A DNA stretch of 64,000 nt from Megalopta genalis (taxonomy: Eukaryota > Arthropoda > Insecta > Hymenoptera > Halictidae), in NCBI RefSeq assembly GCF_051020955.1, contig NC_135029.1:4240001-4304000 (forward strand), in the 5' to 3' direction. Of the stretch, positions 12,560 to 25,388 are shown one piece after another (the first letter of the stretch is position 1; every line of letters starts with the position of its first letter). The position numbers and the translations under genes were made by a program. A model generated the notes under the pieces. The model was not told where the DNA came from and ran no database searches. It saw only the letters and a program-made list of their open reading frames with translations.

Positions 12560-13120
12560 ACATTCCGACGGATTGAATATTTCAACCGGGGGTTGTTTCT
12601 TGCCCCCGACCCCTTAAACGACTTCTGGGTAAAGGTGAGGCACGGAATCGATGCCTACTGCGAGAGAGGTCCTTTTGTCGAACGAAAAAGAATCGACCGT
12701 CGGATTGTTGGTTTGCCGGACGGCTGGTCCACCAGGTGCATTGCCCGGCTGGTCGAAAAATTCTTTTTCCCGAAACCTAATATCTGAAAGTGACCGTCGC
12801 TTATAGGCCCACCTGACAAAATGGACCGTTCTCGACCGCACTGTAAACCTAAAAATCGGCATAATACGAAAACTGTGCGTGCAGAGGCGCGAGGTCGACG
12901 GCTATTGTATGGCCTCAACCATAAATCGTTGCCGAGCGTATGTACTTTGTATTTCACCGCTTTTCGAGCTACAAAGCACCATCAGCAACCATTGACAGTT
13001 AACGTCTCCTACGGCACTTACATTCCATTTATAGAAATATATTTATTGGAAAAATTCAGTGAAAGTCAAATACTATTGAAATCGAAAATGAACGTCTTTG
13101 TCTTGACAAAACGTTAAAAA
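12560..13120. other. GC-richer patch, no gene recognised
   Basis: Frames on both strands overlap at 12,593-13,117 with no domain, signal peptide or supporting splice pair. Treated as noncoding. Confidence 0.45.
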
Positions 13121-13162
13121 TAGATAAAGCAAATCTCAGTAAATTGAAGGATCAAGTGATAC

Positions 13163-13360
13163 TAGACTGCGAATTTTATGCATTTATGGCAAACATTTTA
13201 ACATTTAAAACAGTCAACATATTCGAAGAAACCTAGAATATTGGTCTTCTAATTTCAACTTATTAAAATTATTAAGCGAACAAATTTCATTATGCTCGAC
13301 AACTATACCTTGCAATTGATGCAAAGAAATTTTATTTTGCATAGAATTCCGCTGTTATTA
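13163..13360. mobile_element. probable copy of the TAGACTGCGG mariner-type MITE
   Basis: The left end is TAGACTGCGAATTTTATGCA. The right end near 13,338-13,360 (TTGCATAGAATTCCGC) is a diverged complement. The interior has no coding content. Confidence 0.45.
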
Positions 13361-14080
13361 ATGCGACTCGAAACTCAAAATCAAACGATATGCTTTTCGA
13401 CACTTGAATATACATATAAGGCAGTAGTGAATTTTTGTCGTCAAATTGTATCAGGTAAAATAAAATGCATTGTTTTATGAAAAAGTGTTTTCCTGGCAGT
13501 GAAATTTGAATAAATGGTGAACAGAAGTATGAACAGTTCACTGTTTCAGTATAGATTGTATAAATGATGTAACACGTAGTGTACGCATTCGATATGAAAG
13601 AAATGAATAATCTAGTTGAGAAATTACATAAAATAATGGAGTGTGCAGTCCGAGTGAAAAAATTATTCGTTAGGAAATAAGTACGCTATTGTTCGGCATT
13701 TTAGCAATGAATTAAACCAAGTCACATCTGTTCATTGTCAAGGTTGATGCATACGAGGCACGGTGTAACTCAACCCATCTGAGGTTCCATTTTTTGTCGC
13801 ATTAATTTCACCACTTGCGGTTTCGCATTACCCTGTAATAGGATTGCCTTCTTCTGATTCGCAAGAGTTGCTTTTTCCACAGTTAGTTTTATGTGTTCGT
13901 CTACAGTAGCAGTTTTAGAAAATTGTTTTACACGTTTTAAATCAGCTATGGTTTCTTTTCTATGATATTTTCATGACTAAATGACGAACGATAGTAAAAT
14001 GAGTATCTAAGGTTTAATTAATTAATTATGACTCCAGTAATATGTATTGAAGACAAGTAGATTGTCTAGTTTTTTGCAAG
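13361..14080. other. AT-rich DNA, nothing recognised
   Basis: No gene or clear repeat was seen. Confidence 0.5.
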
Positions 14081-14250
14081 ACGCTACATTGTAATAATGT
14101 AACTAAGAATAATTTATAATTTTCTCAAATAATGTTTAGCAAGAATTTAGAAACTAATAATAACTAATATTGAACATATGGACATTTAACAATTTTGTAT
14201 TTGCTAAAAAAACTATCTGGTTTAAGGTAATAATAAATAAATAAATAATT
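14081..14250 (+). repeat. dispersed AT-rich repeat, copy 1 of 2
   Basis: Aligns by eye along its length with 62,721-62,882 in the same orientation. The shared anchors run in order: ACGCT, GAATAATTTATAATTT, CAAGA, AGAAACTAATAATAA, and GGTTTAA followed by AATAAATAAATAA. Family unknown. Confidence 0.5.
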
Positions 14251-14524
14251 AAACTGATATTTTATTCAAAATGTGTATTTTATGGAGGTTAAAAATGTAT
14301 ACGTTTCCATAAAATGTTATACATTCAATCTGGATTTGAGTATTCAATTCTCATTATTTTTTGTTTATTTTAAAATCAAGATTCTATTTCGTTTGAATTT
14401 AGATCATCTGTAAGTAAGAAAATAATTTTTTTTAATCTTTGATATATATAGGAAATTAGGATTATTTATATTGCCACATGACAAATACGATCTTTTAATA
14501 TTTTACATTAATATTTCAGAAATA

Positions 14525-14695
14525 CAGTAGAGGCTCTCTTATCTGAAGGTTTATATCGTGACACTAAAACATTCTATTATCTAAAAATTTCATTTAAATT
14601 CTCTTCTAGATACATTTAAGTAATACAATAATTAGTTAACAGAACGTTTGGATACCAGAATATTGCAAAAACAAATGTTCGGATAAGAGAGCCTG
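14525..14695. mobile_element. pogo-like MITE with TA target duplications
   Basis: The left terminus CAGTAGAGGCTCTCTTATCT and the right terminus (read inverted, CAGGCTCTCTTATCCGAA) are near-matching inverted repeats flanked by TA on both sides. The CAGT...CTCTTATCCGAA form resembles pogo/Tigger-type ends. The 171-base element has no coding capacity. Confidence 0.65.
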
Positions 14696-15552
14696 TACGT
14701 ATGAAAAATAAATATATTCAGATTTTGCATTATTTTTATTATAATAAAATAGCATCTTCAAAAATCTGAATAAAATGAAGGATTAAAAACCCATCAATTC
14801 AACAATAATTACAGTGTTAATTGATTTAACCGATATCGGAGAATTGCGTGTAGTATACACGAGCAGTAGACGCATTAATTGAACGAGTACTGGCATAGTT
14901 AAGATTCCGACATCGGAAAATTCGAACGGTAGTAAGAGCCCTAATCAAGTGTGACGTGGTGTAAGCTAAGCGAGGGTTCACGCAATAAACGTCCACCACC
15001 ACTCATTAATTCTTCAGCACCCCTTCGTTTATTACACGAGCCCTGTAATTCCAGACGGAGAAGACCAATACGTCCCTACGACCGCGTTGGCATGTTTTAA
15101 ATTCCTTTGTATCTTGACTCGTAAAAGTTTAAGTCGAGTCTCGTTATAGTCCGTGAACGACGTACAACACCGTGGCCAGAGTTCCAAATGCTTATATCAC
15201 CGATGGTTTCCTTTTTTGCAAGCAGAAATGTACAAAAAAGAAAACGTATTCAATCTCTGCTAATACTCGTTTGTGCAAAATTTGCTAATATTTCAACGAA
15301 ATTAAAATGGTTCGTAAGGCGTAATATGAACAGACTTTAGATATTATTTAGAGTGGTTTCAAGGAACTAGTTTACACACAGACAAAATAAACAATGTATG
15401 TCACCATTAATTGTCGAAAAATTCGTCGTAAAATTAAACATAATTTTACGCACTCCATCTTGTGTGTTAGTAATTTATTTATTTATTTCCGTCGATTTAT
15501 TAGGTTCAAACATCTTCTGAATCGGAATACATTTTTCAAAATAGACAAATTA

Positions 15553-15610
15553 AACAATGTCTAAAAATTTGTTTACAAAAATTGCGATTGGTTGGAACGA
15601 CAAAAGGAAT
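15553..15610. repeat. dispersed repeat fragment
   Basis: The run from AACAATGTCTAAAAATTTG to GATTGGTTGGAACGACAAAA resembles 28,083-28,142, which leads into a Tc1-like fold-back family fragment. Confidence 0.35.
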
Positions 15611-15731
15611 TGAGAACTCAAAACAGTAGAAAGTTTTTCGTGATTTTCGAGTCGATATTAATTGCAATTTTTGTCAAAAATTGTTAAGTATTGTTTTGTA
15701 CTGTAGTCCCTTTAATATCTAAAAAAATATT

Positions 15732-15783
15732 GGAATTATTTGGCTCAATTTTGAAAGAGTTATTCCGTTTTAAAAGTTGTCCT
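15732..15783. repeat. dispersed transposon-like fragment
   Basis: Diverged partner of 6,876-6,940, with TTTGGCTCAATTTTGAAAG followed by TTTTAAAAGTTGTCC. Confidence 0.4.
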
Positions 15784-16652
15784 TTTAAAATGGAGAATTT
15801 GCACAAGAAAATGTTCCAACGAATCGCAATTTATTATTGAACGTGATTTCACGTTCCAATATTTTTCGTGTTCCATTTTCTGCACTTTTGAGTATAATTC
15901 ACATTTTCCTACATGTATTTTTTGCAAGCTACGGAAAATCTGACATTGCTGTCAATTATGTGCCTCTTTCAATAAACCGTCGAGTCACGTTCAAAAGCTT
16001 TTTCACACTTTGTTGAGGGCACAACTGCGCTTTATTAACTCTGCGGAAGTTGCGGTGTATTTCAAAGGTATGCAGAGGTTTTTTTTGATATCATTGCTAC
16101 GATATTAATTCTGATAGAGAAAGTATCCACAGGTATATAGGAAAAACGTTTAGCTTCGTTTAAACGTATACGATCTATAATTAATTCAAATGATTTAGTT
16201 CTTGCTTCGTGGCGAAGTATAATATTTATAAAAATTGTTAAATTGACTGAAACATCGAATCTGGATATTCTTATTGAAGAAAATTATTGATTTAATGTTT
16301 ATATTGAAAACTTTTTACAAGCATAGAGTAACAATTTTTTTCCACAGTTAAGTTTTTTCATTAGAATATACATCAGTTTCTTCGAAACAGTTTTCCTGGT
16401 AGAAACAATTTAAGAAAAATAGTGGAAAATATGTTTTTCATCTCCTACTTTAGAGCTGTTTCCATAGAAAGATTTTAGAATGATTTATACGAATAATTTT
16501 ACAATCTCTATTAAAATAATTTTAAATATATAGAATATATAGAATAATTTATGACGAATAATGAATAAATTTTATTCGAATAAAATGTTCGGCTAAGAAG
16601 TATTCATTCGGATAATTATCTTAGTTAAATAATGCCCAACTCTGCTATTATA

Positions 16653-16896
16653 TTAACACGTTCCGTGCCACGTGTACCATCGATGGTACACGCTTGCATG
16701 TTTACTTAGTGAACTGAACAAATTGTTTACAAGAAATTTAGAACCGAAGAATCAATTTCCACCGCAAGAATGGGCGTTGATAAGTTTTTGTTACGTTGTT
16801 ATGTGTACGAGAATTAATAATTGCACGTAATACATCAAGTTTTAGTAAAATATCAAAGTGTGAAGATTCGAGTAAAAAAAGCTCGGCACGTGTTAA
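16653..16896. mobile_element. piggyBac-type MITE, copy 1 (5-base terminal deletion)
   Basis: Begins TTAACACGTTCCGTGCC and ends GGCACGTGTTAA. Compared with the copy at 49,875-50,123 it differs by one substitution and a 5-base deletion inside the right terminal repeat, so the two are almost identical. A 20-base perfect palindrome, GTGTACCATCGATGGTACAC, lies just inside the left end (16,672-16,691). TTAA at both ends is the piggyBac-family signature. There is no transposase, so mobilisation would need a partner in trans. Near-identity implies recent movement or gene conversion. Confidence 0.8.
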
Positions 16897-17481
16897 TCAA
16901 CTGTATGATTATATTAAAGGAGAAATTAATAGCGTGTTTCATTGGTTTACTTGTTGTAACACAAATAGCAACATGTTTTTCACACTGCTGCATATAGATC
17001 CGGCGCAGATCAGAACAATTTAAGTCGGGAACGTGAGTTCCCAGCTAATGTTTCCAAAAGCTCCGATGGAAGTTTACCGTTCAGGAACTTCTAAACTTTC
17101 TTTCAAGCCGTAAAATCTGATGGTTAAAGTTGACTTTGACCATCCGACACGAGGGACACACGGACCTACTACTTTCTAATGATTTTAAATATCGATAACG
17201 ACCCGAATGGTACCACGATAAAACACGTTCTGCACAGTGGAGCCGTAACGAGATAAGAATACGCGTCATGTAAATTAGTGGAACCTGTACTGAGTTTAAA
17301 GTTCAAGAACATGTACGCCTGATGTTCAATTAAACACGTTAAATGCTGAATATGAATTCTAAAAATTCCCACAATATCAAAGTCATTTAATTAGTGAAAC
17401 TGAAATTAGAAAGTTAAAATTCACCGTAGGAAATACTAGTTCTTCTATATTAAAAAAATCTTAAATCATTCATTTTGTTCA

Positions 17482-17535
17482 ATATATATATATATATATA
17501 ATAATATAATATTTATAAAATATAATAATATAATT

Positions 17536-17595
<60 letters not shown>
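17482..17595. repeat. (AT)n microsatellite, interrupted
   Basis: Two AT runs are separated by AATAATATAATATTTATAAAA-like sequence. The longer pure run is about 17,540-17,594. Confidence 0.97.
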
Positions 17596-17599
<4 letters not shown>

Positions 17600-17602
<3 letters not shown>

Positions 17603-18840
17603 TCTATAATTCAAATAATATAATATTTGAAGTAGAGAAACCGAAAATTCGAAAAATAAAATATTCTTATGGTAATAATAAAATATATGAATCCCATGCT
17701 TCACAAATATACATTAAAAATATTTTTTGATAATACGAAGAATATTAGAAATTAGATCTGGTAAAATATTTTTAGATTGAATACAACTGCCATTGTTGCA
17801 CGTAGGAAAATACAGTGTTAAGAATTTAAAGCGTTCAAAAAAATGTCTTGCTGCAAGAACTAAACTGTTCAAAATAAAATGAAAATAATGAAGACTATTT
17901 ACGATTTGAAGTCACAAAATTTGTCATACATATTTTTAATTAATTATCAAATAGAACCAAAATTCTAACAAATTTCACAAATATAATTGTAGGAAAGAGA
18001 TCCTTTCCTGGTTTGCACACATTTTTGTTTTGCAATATGCCTTTAACAAGTGATCGAAATTATTTTTTTTACCAAAATACAAAACAATTATGAAGAAATA
18101 ACAAACTTAGCAGGATTTAAAACGCAAAATTGTTACATGTTCAAGTAAAGCACGTAACGAGGTCGAAGTTGTCTGTTGCGTGCAACATGTTTGCACTTTC
18201 GAATTCGATTACATTCTAGTCGTGTTACATCGATTCGCGTCTGCTTTACGCGTTACATTACCCGAATGTAGAACTAGTTTAATCAATTTAACCCTTTCCG
18301 GTTGCACGTTCGGGTCGCACTTGATGTCCAATTTTATGTCAATTACTAGTCAAATACACGAAACAAATTAGTGGATTGTCTAAGCCTCATACACTATAAA
18401 TTGAATTACATTAAAATTACATACATTAAAATTACATTGCGACTGTACGTAAAATTGCATACCACAAGAACATAAATAGAAGATTGATAAATCGGTACAT
18501 TGAAGTGAAAGAAGTAAAAAAATATTGTGCTATTATGTAACTATTTCAAATTAAGTAGTGTTATTGATATCGTTGATATCGATAACAGAATAAAATTTAT
18601 TTAAACATTATTCGATCATTGTCTATGAAAAAGACTTTATAATTTCATCAATATTAACACTCTATTAACGATCTTTTAAAAATGGAAAATAAACAAGTGA
18701 TAATTTATTAAAAAATTGTTCACAACTGACTATAATTTCATTCATAGTTCATTCATAATTATTTAAAAGAAAATTATCAAACGTTGTTTACATATAAGTC
18801 ATTAAGAATCCTATTAATAGGTAAATAAAGCGTTAAAATA
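17600..18840. other. AT-rich DNA, nothing firm
   Basis: No gene. A solitary TTAACCCTTTCCGG at 18,288 resembles a piggyBac-type end but has no partner. Confidence 0.5.
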
Positions 18841-18849
18841 AACAATATG

Positions 18850-19200
18850 AGACCTGTCAGTCTGATCGGCATGGTGGGTTTAGTGTTGAATGACATCGAC
18901 GCAATTCGAACGCCTCGCTCTTCGAGGTGGACGAAGTTCAAAGGTCGCGTCGAACGTGAGAATGATGTGAAAATTTCAATGGCTGGGTCGCGCGAATCGA
19001 AGCGGCTTTTTCCGGCGCGCGACGTCCAACAACCATATTTTTCACTTTCCTCCGCGCCGATTAATTTTTTCGCACCCGAGGCTCAACGTTCGCCGCAAGG
19101 GCTCCTAACGTTACGCTTTTTTCGACCGGAACTCTTTACCAGAAGCGACCGACCGCTCTCGCGACGCCAGATTTCCTCGATTGCTCGATAAATTTCCTTG
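18850..19200. other. GC-rich patch, no gene recognised
   Basis: A 114-codon plus-strand frame lacks recognisable features. It includes GCCGATTAATTTTTTCGC at 19,056-19,073, the core of the GC-rich dispersed family, which suggests a further degraded copy. Confidence 0.45.
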
Positions 19201-19340
19201 GCAAAGGTTTGCTATTTTATGGTTGGTTCCTCCAACGCTTTCATTCCCAGCGGAAAAAGCACGCTTAAGAATGAGCGGTAGACAGGGGAGAGAGAAAGGA
19301 CGGTGGTGAGAGTGGGCGGGGAGGGTGAGAGAGAAGAAGA

Positions 19341-19440
19341 ATAAAAAAAAAAGAAAGATTCTCGACGATTAATCTTCGTTCCTTTTGCCCGTTGTGCGCG
19401 GGCTTTTCCTTTCGAATTCACCCAGGCATATTGTATCCAC
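19341..19440 (+). repeat. GC-rich dispersed repeat, copy 2 of 5
   Basis: A purine run, then TCTCGACGATTAATCTTCGT, then a CpG-rich part, ending in AGGCATATTGTATCC. The terminal block closely matches the end of copy 5 (AGGCATATTATATCC at 28,668-28,682), a good sign of common origin. Confidence 0.5.
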
Positions 19441-19459
19441 GGTCGCATCATTTTCTCTT

Positions 19460-20410
19460 TTGCGGCGAGTCTCGGTTTCCATCCATCCCTCTCTCTCTTT
19501 CTCTCTTCAACCCCTTAACCAACTCTTGTATTATGCATTATGAGTTATTAATTATTTATAAGTGTACTAGCCTAGTTGAAAGTTCTTGTCCATTACGCGC
19601 GTCGCGGAATATGATTTATCCGTTTACCTGACCTTCTCCTTTACCTTGGAAGCTTTTATTTCGAGGTCGCATGTAATTCGCGTAATAACGGTTTCGCGCG
19701 GTCTATCCGCCTATCCACGGCCTATCGCTAGAATGAATGGAGGTCATGCATATTTGCATTTATATTATGTCGTATCTAATAACGACCTAGAGCTGTTCAA
19801 TGGCTATTATTATATTAATTTTGTACGGAATCTAGGTCACGAGATGTTGCAGATTAGACGATGCATAGTGGAGTATTTGCCCGATTTCGCTGGCCAATCT
19901 TATTTCTCACTTAACGTGTCTGAAATGCACCTACCAACTTATTTGTAGTATTTGAACTTAGGAAAAATAATTGTAAACGAATAAAAACTGTTAATCAAAC
20001 ATTATATTTATTATTTAAATTTTTATTATTTAAGTAATTTTTTTATTAATAATAATATTTTAGTAATTTTTATTATTATAGTAATTTTGAACATTATAAA
20101 ACAAATATTATTATTATTATTATTATTTGCATTGTGTGGAGGCCACATAATTATTAGAAAACATGTAAAAGAAACTGGAAACAATAAAGAACGACGAAAC
20201 TATTACAAAGTATTAAAAATCAAGAATTATACACACCGAAATAAGAAAAAGGGAAACAAATTGTCTTTTTAAATAGCATATATTGCAGTGTTTTTTAATT
20301 TGAAAGTTATAACATACCAACATTGCCAACAATTGCCGAACAAATTTTTTTGAATTATGTTACCATTTTACCATTATGTTACCATTTTATATTGAAAGTA
20401 TTAAATTATG
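19460..20410. other. mixed DNA, no gene recognised
   Basis: The frame at 19,586-19,948 (120 codons) has no domain. The rest is AT-rich with short ATT runs near 20,107-20,127. Confidence 0.45.
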
Positions 20411-20415
20411 TTAAC

Positions 20416-20446
20416 GTTCTGTTTCATTTTCTGTTGCAGGTAAGTT
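20416..20446 (+). promoter_or_regulatory. recursive splice site candidate
   Basis: A strong polypyrimidine tract (TTCTGTTTCATTTTCTGTTG) leads to CAG|GTAAGT, so an acceptor is directly followed by a full-consensus donor with no exon between. The junction is between 20,439 and 20,440. This is the known layout of ratchet sites that split long insect introns into steps. It lies about 14.9 kb downstream of the same-strand donor at 5,542. The alternative is a chance juxtaposition, but the pyrimidine tract immediately before a 9-base donor match makes that less likely. Confidence 0.55.
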
Positions 20447-20839
20447 TGGCTCTATGCAGTTCCTTATCGGGCAGATAATGGTTAAGTAATCATCTTATTG
20501 AATATTTTCACTATTGAGTTTTATTTTCGAAGACATCAACAAATTATGCTGTCGAAATTAAGGCTTGCAATGGTAGATGAATTAGTTTCGAGAAGATAAC
20601 AATTTGAATTTTATTTTTCGCCGATACGATCATGTTCAGATCTTTATGGCGATACTTCAATATTTTAATTCTATCATCATTTATTATAGTACAAAATTGT
20701 TATATTGAATGCAACATATGTTCTTCATGAGATCTTAACAACTGTAACAATCATAAATTGGTGGTTTTTTGAACATCATTAAATAACTGTGAAATTAATT
20801 CGCTTATCTTTGCACACAATACGAAATCATGGTAATTAT

Positions 20840-21440
20840 TAGATTGCGAAAGTTACGTTGCTATAATGTGCAGCGAATATGCAAAATATATGCAACATGT
20901 ATTCACAGTAAACGCAAGAACTGTAGCACACTGTAGCGTAAGCATCTATAGCATACATTCTTGATAAAAAAGTGGACGATATGTTGTCGTAACAATATAC
21001 ATAGTTGCTACGTTTCACAGTTTTTAACATTACGTTTTTACAATACTCTCAATTTCGGAACTGTAAAACATAGCAACCATGTTGTCTTACGATAACGCTT
21101 CGCCCACCTTTTTTTATGAAGGATGTAGCCTATAGACGCAATAGATGCAATGTATATATACATATATTTAATCGAACTGATTTCTAAACAAATTCTGTAC
21201 GGGCAAGGAAAAATATGCAAGAAATATGAAAAATATTCTAGACGTGCGCAAATAATGCAAAATGTATGCAACATGCAAAACATGCGAAAAGAGGAATGTA
21301 TTTTTGAGGCGCGTGCTGTAAAATATAAAAATACTTCGACATAAATATTCAAGGTAAACATGAAACGTATTTTTATCGTAATTCCATTGATTTTCTATAT
21401 TCCTACAAAAATATGCATTTGCATAAACTTTCGCAGTCTA
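20840..21440. mobile_element. long member of the TAGACTGCGG MITE family (601 bp)
   Basis: The ends are TAGATTGCGAAAGTT and, inverted, TAGACTGCGAAAGTT. They match at 14 of 15 bases and include the TA target. The interior repeats ATGCAACATG-like and ATGCAAAAT-like words on both halves. Minus-strand frames at 20,839-21,030 and 21,038-21,361 share LHIFCI/LHTFCI strings that come from this internal repetition, so they are not evidence of a protein. It may be closer to the parental element than the 160-200-bp copies. Confidence 0.6.
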
Positions 21441-23335
21441 CTCACTACGCAATTGACACAGTTAGCGAGCGTGTTTAATTAGTCCGCTACCTAATTTCGC
21501 AAATTCTTTCGACAAACCGGCTCTCTTCTGAATATAAAATCACTTATTGCCGTTAGTTGTCGCGTAATATTAAAGTAGATCACGTTAAATGGCGATTGTG
21601 CTGCACGTTCGAGACCGTTTAATTTATTCGGTGTGATTTTCATCAGAAGCTCTCGTAATCTCCTCCCGTGTGATTTTTATTCCATAGCGGAAAATGTCGA
21701 AGCGCGATGGAACCGAGATTTTTCGAGATTAATTTTCGTCTCTCTGTCGTTCCTCGTTCGCATTAAATTCGCCTCCATTTTCGTGTTCGTCGCCGTCCGG
21801 CGTTCTCTTGATACATAATTGCACTGAATTACCCTTTTGTACGTCTTAAATTGTTACAACTCCGTTAACGTTTTAAATCGACCGTGCTAGGATTCACACT
21901 CAATTCATTATTCCACTAATCCGTGAATACCAACTTCTGTTGAATTACATTCTACCTTTAACAAAATCTAGTAATAAAATTCAGCGTTTCAATTAATGGA
22001 AATACATTGGATTTTACAATCTGTAAATAGAAAGGGTCAATAAATCATATTGTTAACATCAGACATAATTTATACGAATTTAGTCCTATGGAATTACTCT
22101 TAGGTATCTAGGTATCTCTTAACATCATTATAAATTCAATAAATAAGTATATTTAAATTTAGTATTAAACAAGTTGCCCACATATATTGTTTGTTGTGTC
22201 AAGAAAACTTTTATTATCATAAGGTGGATATTGTTTGTATTTCTTTAACTTGCTAATCGAAATTTCTCTTAAATACCATGATTAAATATTTCTGTTATAT
22301 TGACCAAGTTTTGTTTAAATATACTCCACATTTATCTCTAAGAAATCATCCTCTTTTACAAGAGGAACATAATAGAACATTATTCGAATAAGAACTATCT
22401 AATATAGAACTATCCGAATAAGATTTTTATAAATACAAATAAATATTTCAACCCCATTGATCTTTTTAATACTAATGATTAGTTTGAGCTAAACATTGAA
22501 CATTATATCACTTACGATTTCTAACCACTTTAGGTTTTTACCCGTTAATAAATTATTATTATTATTGTTATCATAATTGGGCTCTTCTGCATCACAGTCA
22601 GACATTAAGGAATCTCAGAAAAGTTAAACGGAACAAAGGAAAATCAACTTCCTTCCTGAATTCCGCGGATACATCATCTCTAACCGATTAACCTGTAAAA
22701 TTAAAACACTTTAAGCGAGAATTTCTTTGCCCGAGTTCACTGAAGCACGAGCTGTGGTCATAATAAAGAGGATTGCATCGCGTGAATACCACGAGCACCG
22801 TCCCTTTCACGTTCGCGTGAAATCTACGAGGATCGATGCAATCGGTAATCGAGTAATCCTCCGCATAATTCGAAGAGAAATTCTTTCCGCTTTGCGGAGC
22901 CGCCGGCATCGAGCGAATAATAATTTGTTATTTTCGGTACGGCCAGTTGTTGCTTTCGATTTCTAATTTCATCGCGACCCCCTTCCCGCATCTTCGGATC
23001 TGAATTACAAAAGTAGCGGGATTAGGCGAATCGCTTAATTTCGGAATATAATATATTATTCATACCCCGATCTGCATACCCCTTCGCACATCTATCCGGG
23101 GATAGAAAATACGGTACAAGATGCAAATGTAATTTATGCCTGCTACCATCGCAGGCATGCAGACGGACGCAATCGCGTATGCTTGCACGGCACCACTACA
23201 CAGATCTCCCCCGGCTCTTGCATTCGCGCAACTGTACGCGTATAATCGACTCGTTAGCCGGCCATCGATACGCTCGAGATCGTTTCTTCGATGATTTTTA
23301 TTCCGACGAACCAAACGCGCACGAACACCCACGAA
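21441..23335. other. mixed AT/GC DNA, no gene recognised
   Basis: GC-richer patches at 21,600-21,800 and 22,690-23,300 contain overlapping frames on both strands without recognisable domains. No tandem repeat was found. Confidence 0.5.
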
Positions 23336-23440
23336 AATAAAAAGAGATTCCCCCGCCCATTATTTCCGCTTCTTTCTCCTCCACCTCATTCGTGTAAAAC
23401 GCCTATTTTCAAGTCCACCGAGCTGTACTCTGCATTCATT
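23336..23440 (+). repeat. GC-rich dispersed repeat, copy 3 of 5
   Basis: AATAAAAAGAGATTCCCCCG, then CATTATTTCCGCTTC, then TTTTCAAGTCCACCGAG, the last matching copy 5 (TTTTCAAATCCATCGAG). It keeps the order and orientation of the family. Confidence 0.45.
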
Positions 23441-23790
23441 ATTGCCTTTCTTTCTGCTCCCTTTACCAACGCGTGTCTCTCGATTACTTTTTACGCTCAA
23501 ACCTGTCGTTCGCTGCTTGCCGCATACAGGGTGTCTCGCGTTTAACCCCTTGCCTTGTAATAACATGCGAGACTCTATAAAGCGAAGGTGCCTAATACGA
23601 GAGTCATTTGTCTTTTGAATCATAATTTTCGATCAAAAACGCTTCTATTAGAAGTAGGTAGATGTTTAAAAACTAAGATATATGCATTCTTCTAAAATCT
23701 ACTGGAAAATACATATTTGCAGGAAATATGTCAGTTCTTTTATAAGTCAATTTATTTGCAAATAATAAATTCAGTTCGTTCAATTATTCG

Positions 23791-24006
23791 TAGACTGCGG
23801 ATCTTAATGTAAAATACAAATCGTCTGCATATGTCGCAAAAAAATAGTTACCTTGCATTCTTTTGAATGCTGTATTCTTTTTCTTTTAATAATTTTAGTG
23901 GGTCGAAAGCAATATAGTGACATTATTAAATGTTTTTAATTTTTCTAATGTTTGACATCGCAAGTACATATTTTTATCATATATGCATGAAATCCGTAGT
24001 TTGTAA
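23791..24006. mobile_element. probable copy of the TAGACTGCGG mariner-type MITE
   Basis: The left end is TAGACTGCGGATCTTAATG. The right end near 23,980-24,006 contains ATATGCATGAAATCCGTAGT, the family's right terminus with a few changes. Confidence 0.5.
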
Positions 24007-25388
24007 AAGAATTTGTAGAATTATTGTGGCGTCTGTTTTGACAATCAACATGTTAGAAAGTACTTCAACTATTTGTTGCGCGTAGGTTCATGCGGAATGC
24101 TTGAATAATCTCTTTGGGGGTCAGTATTTAAAGTCATGCGAGTTACGTTGAACTCGCGTTGTATTCGGTCAAGAGGTTGCGTGAATTAAATGTAGCATCA
24201 GCCATGAATTTGGCTTTATGTTCTGTGAAAATTTGTGACCCCGAAGGTCGGGGATTTTACTACTTTGGCAGTCGATGCTTTAGTTCGCGAAATAAAGGTA
24301 CGCTTAGAATGAACACAAAATTTCTTTGCTTCTCGGAGAATTATTGGTAATGAGATTACTTTATCAATCACAGTCATATTAATAATTGTAAAGTAAAGAG
24401 TTAATTTCTCCACACGAAAAATTCTAAAAAGTGAAAGATGTTGTTGATCTTAATGGAACTGTAATTTAGGAAGATATCTGTTATAATTGCAAGAAATAAG
24501 AAATGCGTTTAATTCTTTCTTTAATAATTTCAACGAGCTGAAAATAGTACATAGATATTCTTTAATTATTGTAATTTGTCGACTGTTTTTAATTGCTCCT
24601 ACACATTTTTGTCAAAAATACCTAAAATCCTTAGTCCAGTTACGATTAGTTTGGAAATAATATATTAAGGAATATAATCAGTTGAAAAGAGTAAACACAA
24701 GTTACGTTAATACTTATTTAGAAAGGAACCTGTTTTTGATGATATAAAATCAAGCGAATGATTCAAATCGGATCTATGCACAATTATTTCTTTAATTATA
24801 TTCTCGATCTTAAATTATATTTAATTTGCACAAGCGATATTTAAAAAAAAAGTACAATCGAATTGATGCATGTTTAAATCTCATCGAAAAAATGTACCGA
24901 ATACTTGGTACAATATTCTGTAAAAGAGAAATTTTACTTCGATTTCTTTCGACAATTTCTTTTTCCTGTTCCTCTTGATTGTTTAACTTGAAACTTCGAT
25001 ATGAAGTAATGCACGACGAGAGCGACGGTCTTCGTATATGCAGTTTAGATCGAGATCGAGATAAATGAAAATGTTTTCAAAGTTCGCGGAACTACGGGCG
25101 CATTCATCGTAATTACACCGTACGTACCGAATTTCGAGAGTGTCGAAAATCGGGAACACAATCGTGATTTTGTCTGGGGGTTTGTAATTTCCAGAACCGT
25201 GTACTTTTTATTCGTCCACGTCGTACAATTTTCTGAGGCAGGGAAAATCGAATGTCGCGGCGACGGTAAGCGATTTTACGTTCTCGCTTACCCTCCGGGA
25301 TGAAATCACAGATTTCTCGTGCGATTTTCCTACCATATGGTTACATTTTCTAGTCATCCTGGTCGTCCTTCAAACGATCTCTATCTCT
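24007..25388. other. AT-rich DNA, then a GC-richer segment; no gene recognised
   Basis: No convincing coding frame or splice pair. 25,000-25,380 is CpG-richer and precedes a copy of the GC-rich dispersed family. Confidence 0.5.

Larger units (their letters stand above)
14700..16652. other. AT-rich DNA with a GC-richer segment, no gene recognised
   Basis: Apart from the repeat fragments listed near 15.55 and 15.73 kb, no gene, splice pair or tandem repeat was recognised. The segment at 14,820-15,180 is GC-richer and free of a convincing coding frame. Confidence 0.5.

Noticed and set aside
13438..13465. TATCAG|GTAAAA as a second recursive splice site
   Set aside because: No polypyrimidine tract precedes the AG and the donor half is weak.
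18288..18340. TTAACCCTTTCCGG as a piggyBac-type element
   Set aside because: Only a single end-like string was seen, with no inverted partner within a plausible distance.
20839..21361. Two minus-strand frames with similar Cys/Phe-rich strings
   Set aside because: The similarity reflects internal ATGCAAAAT/ATGCAACATG repeats of the 601-bp MITE.
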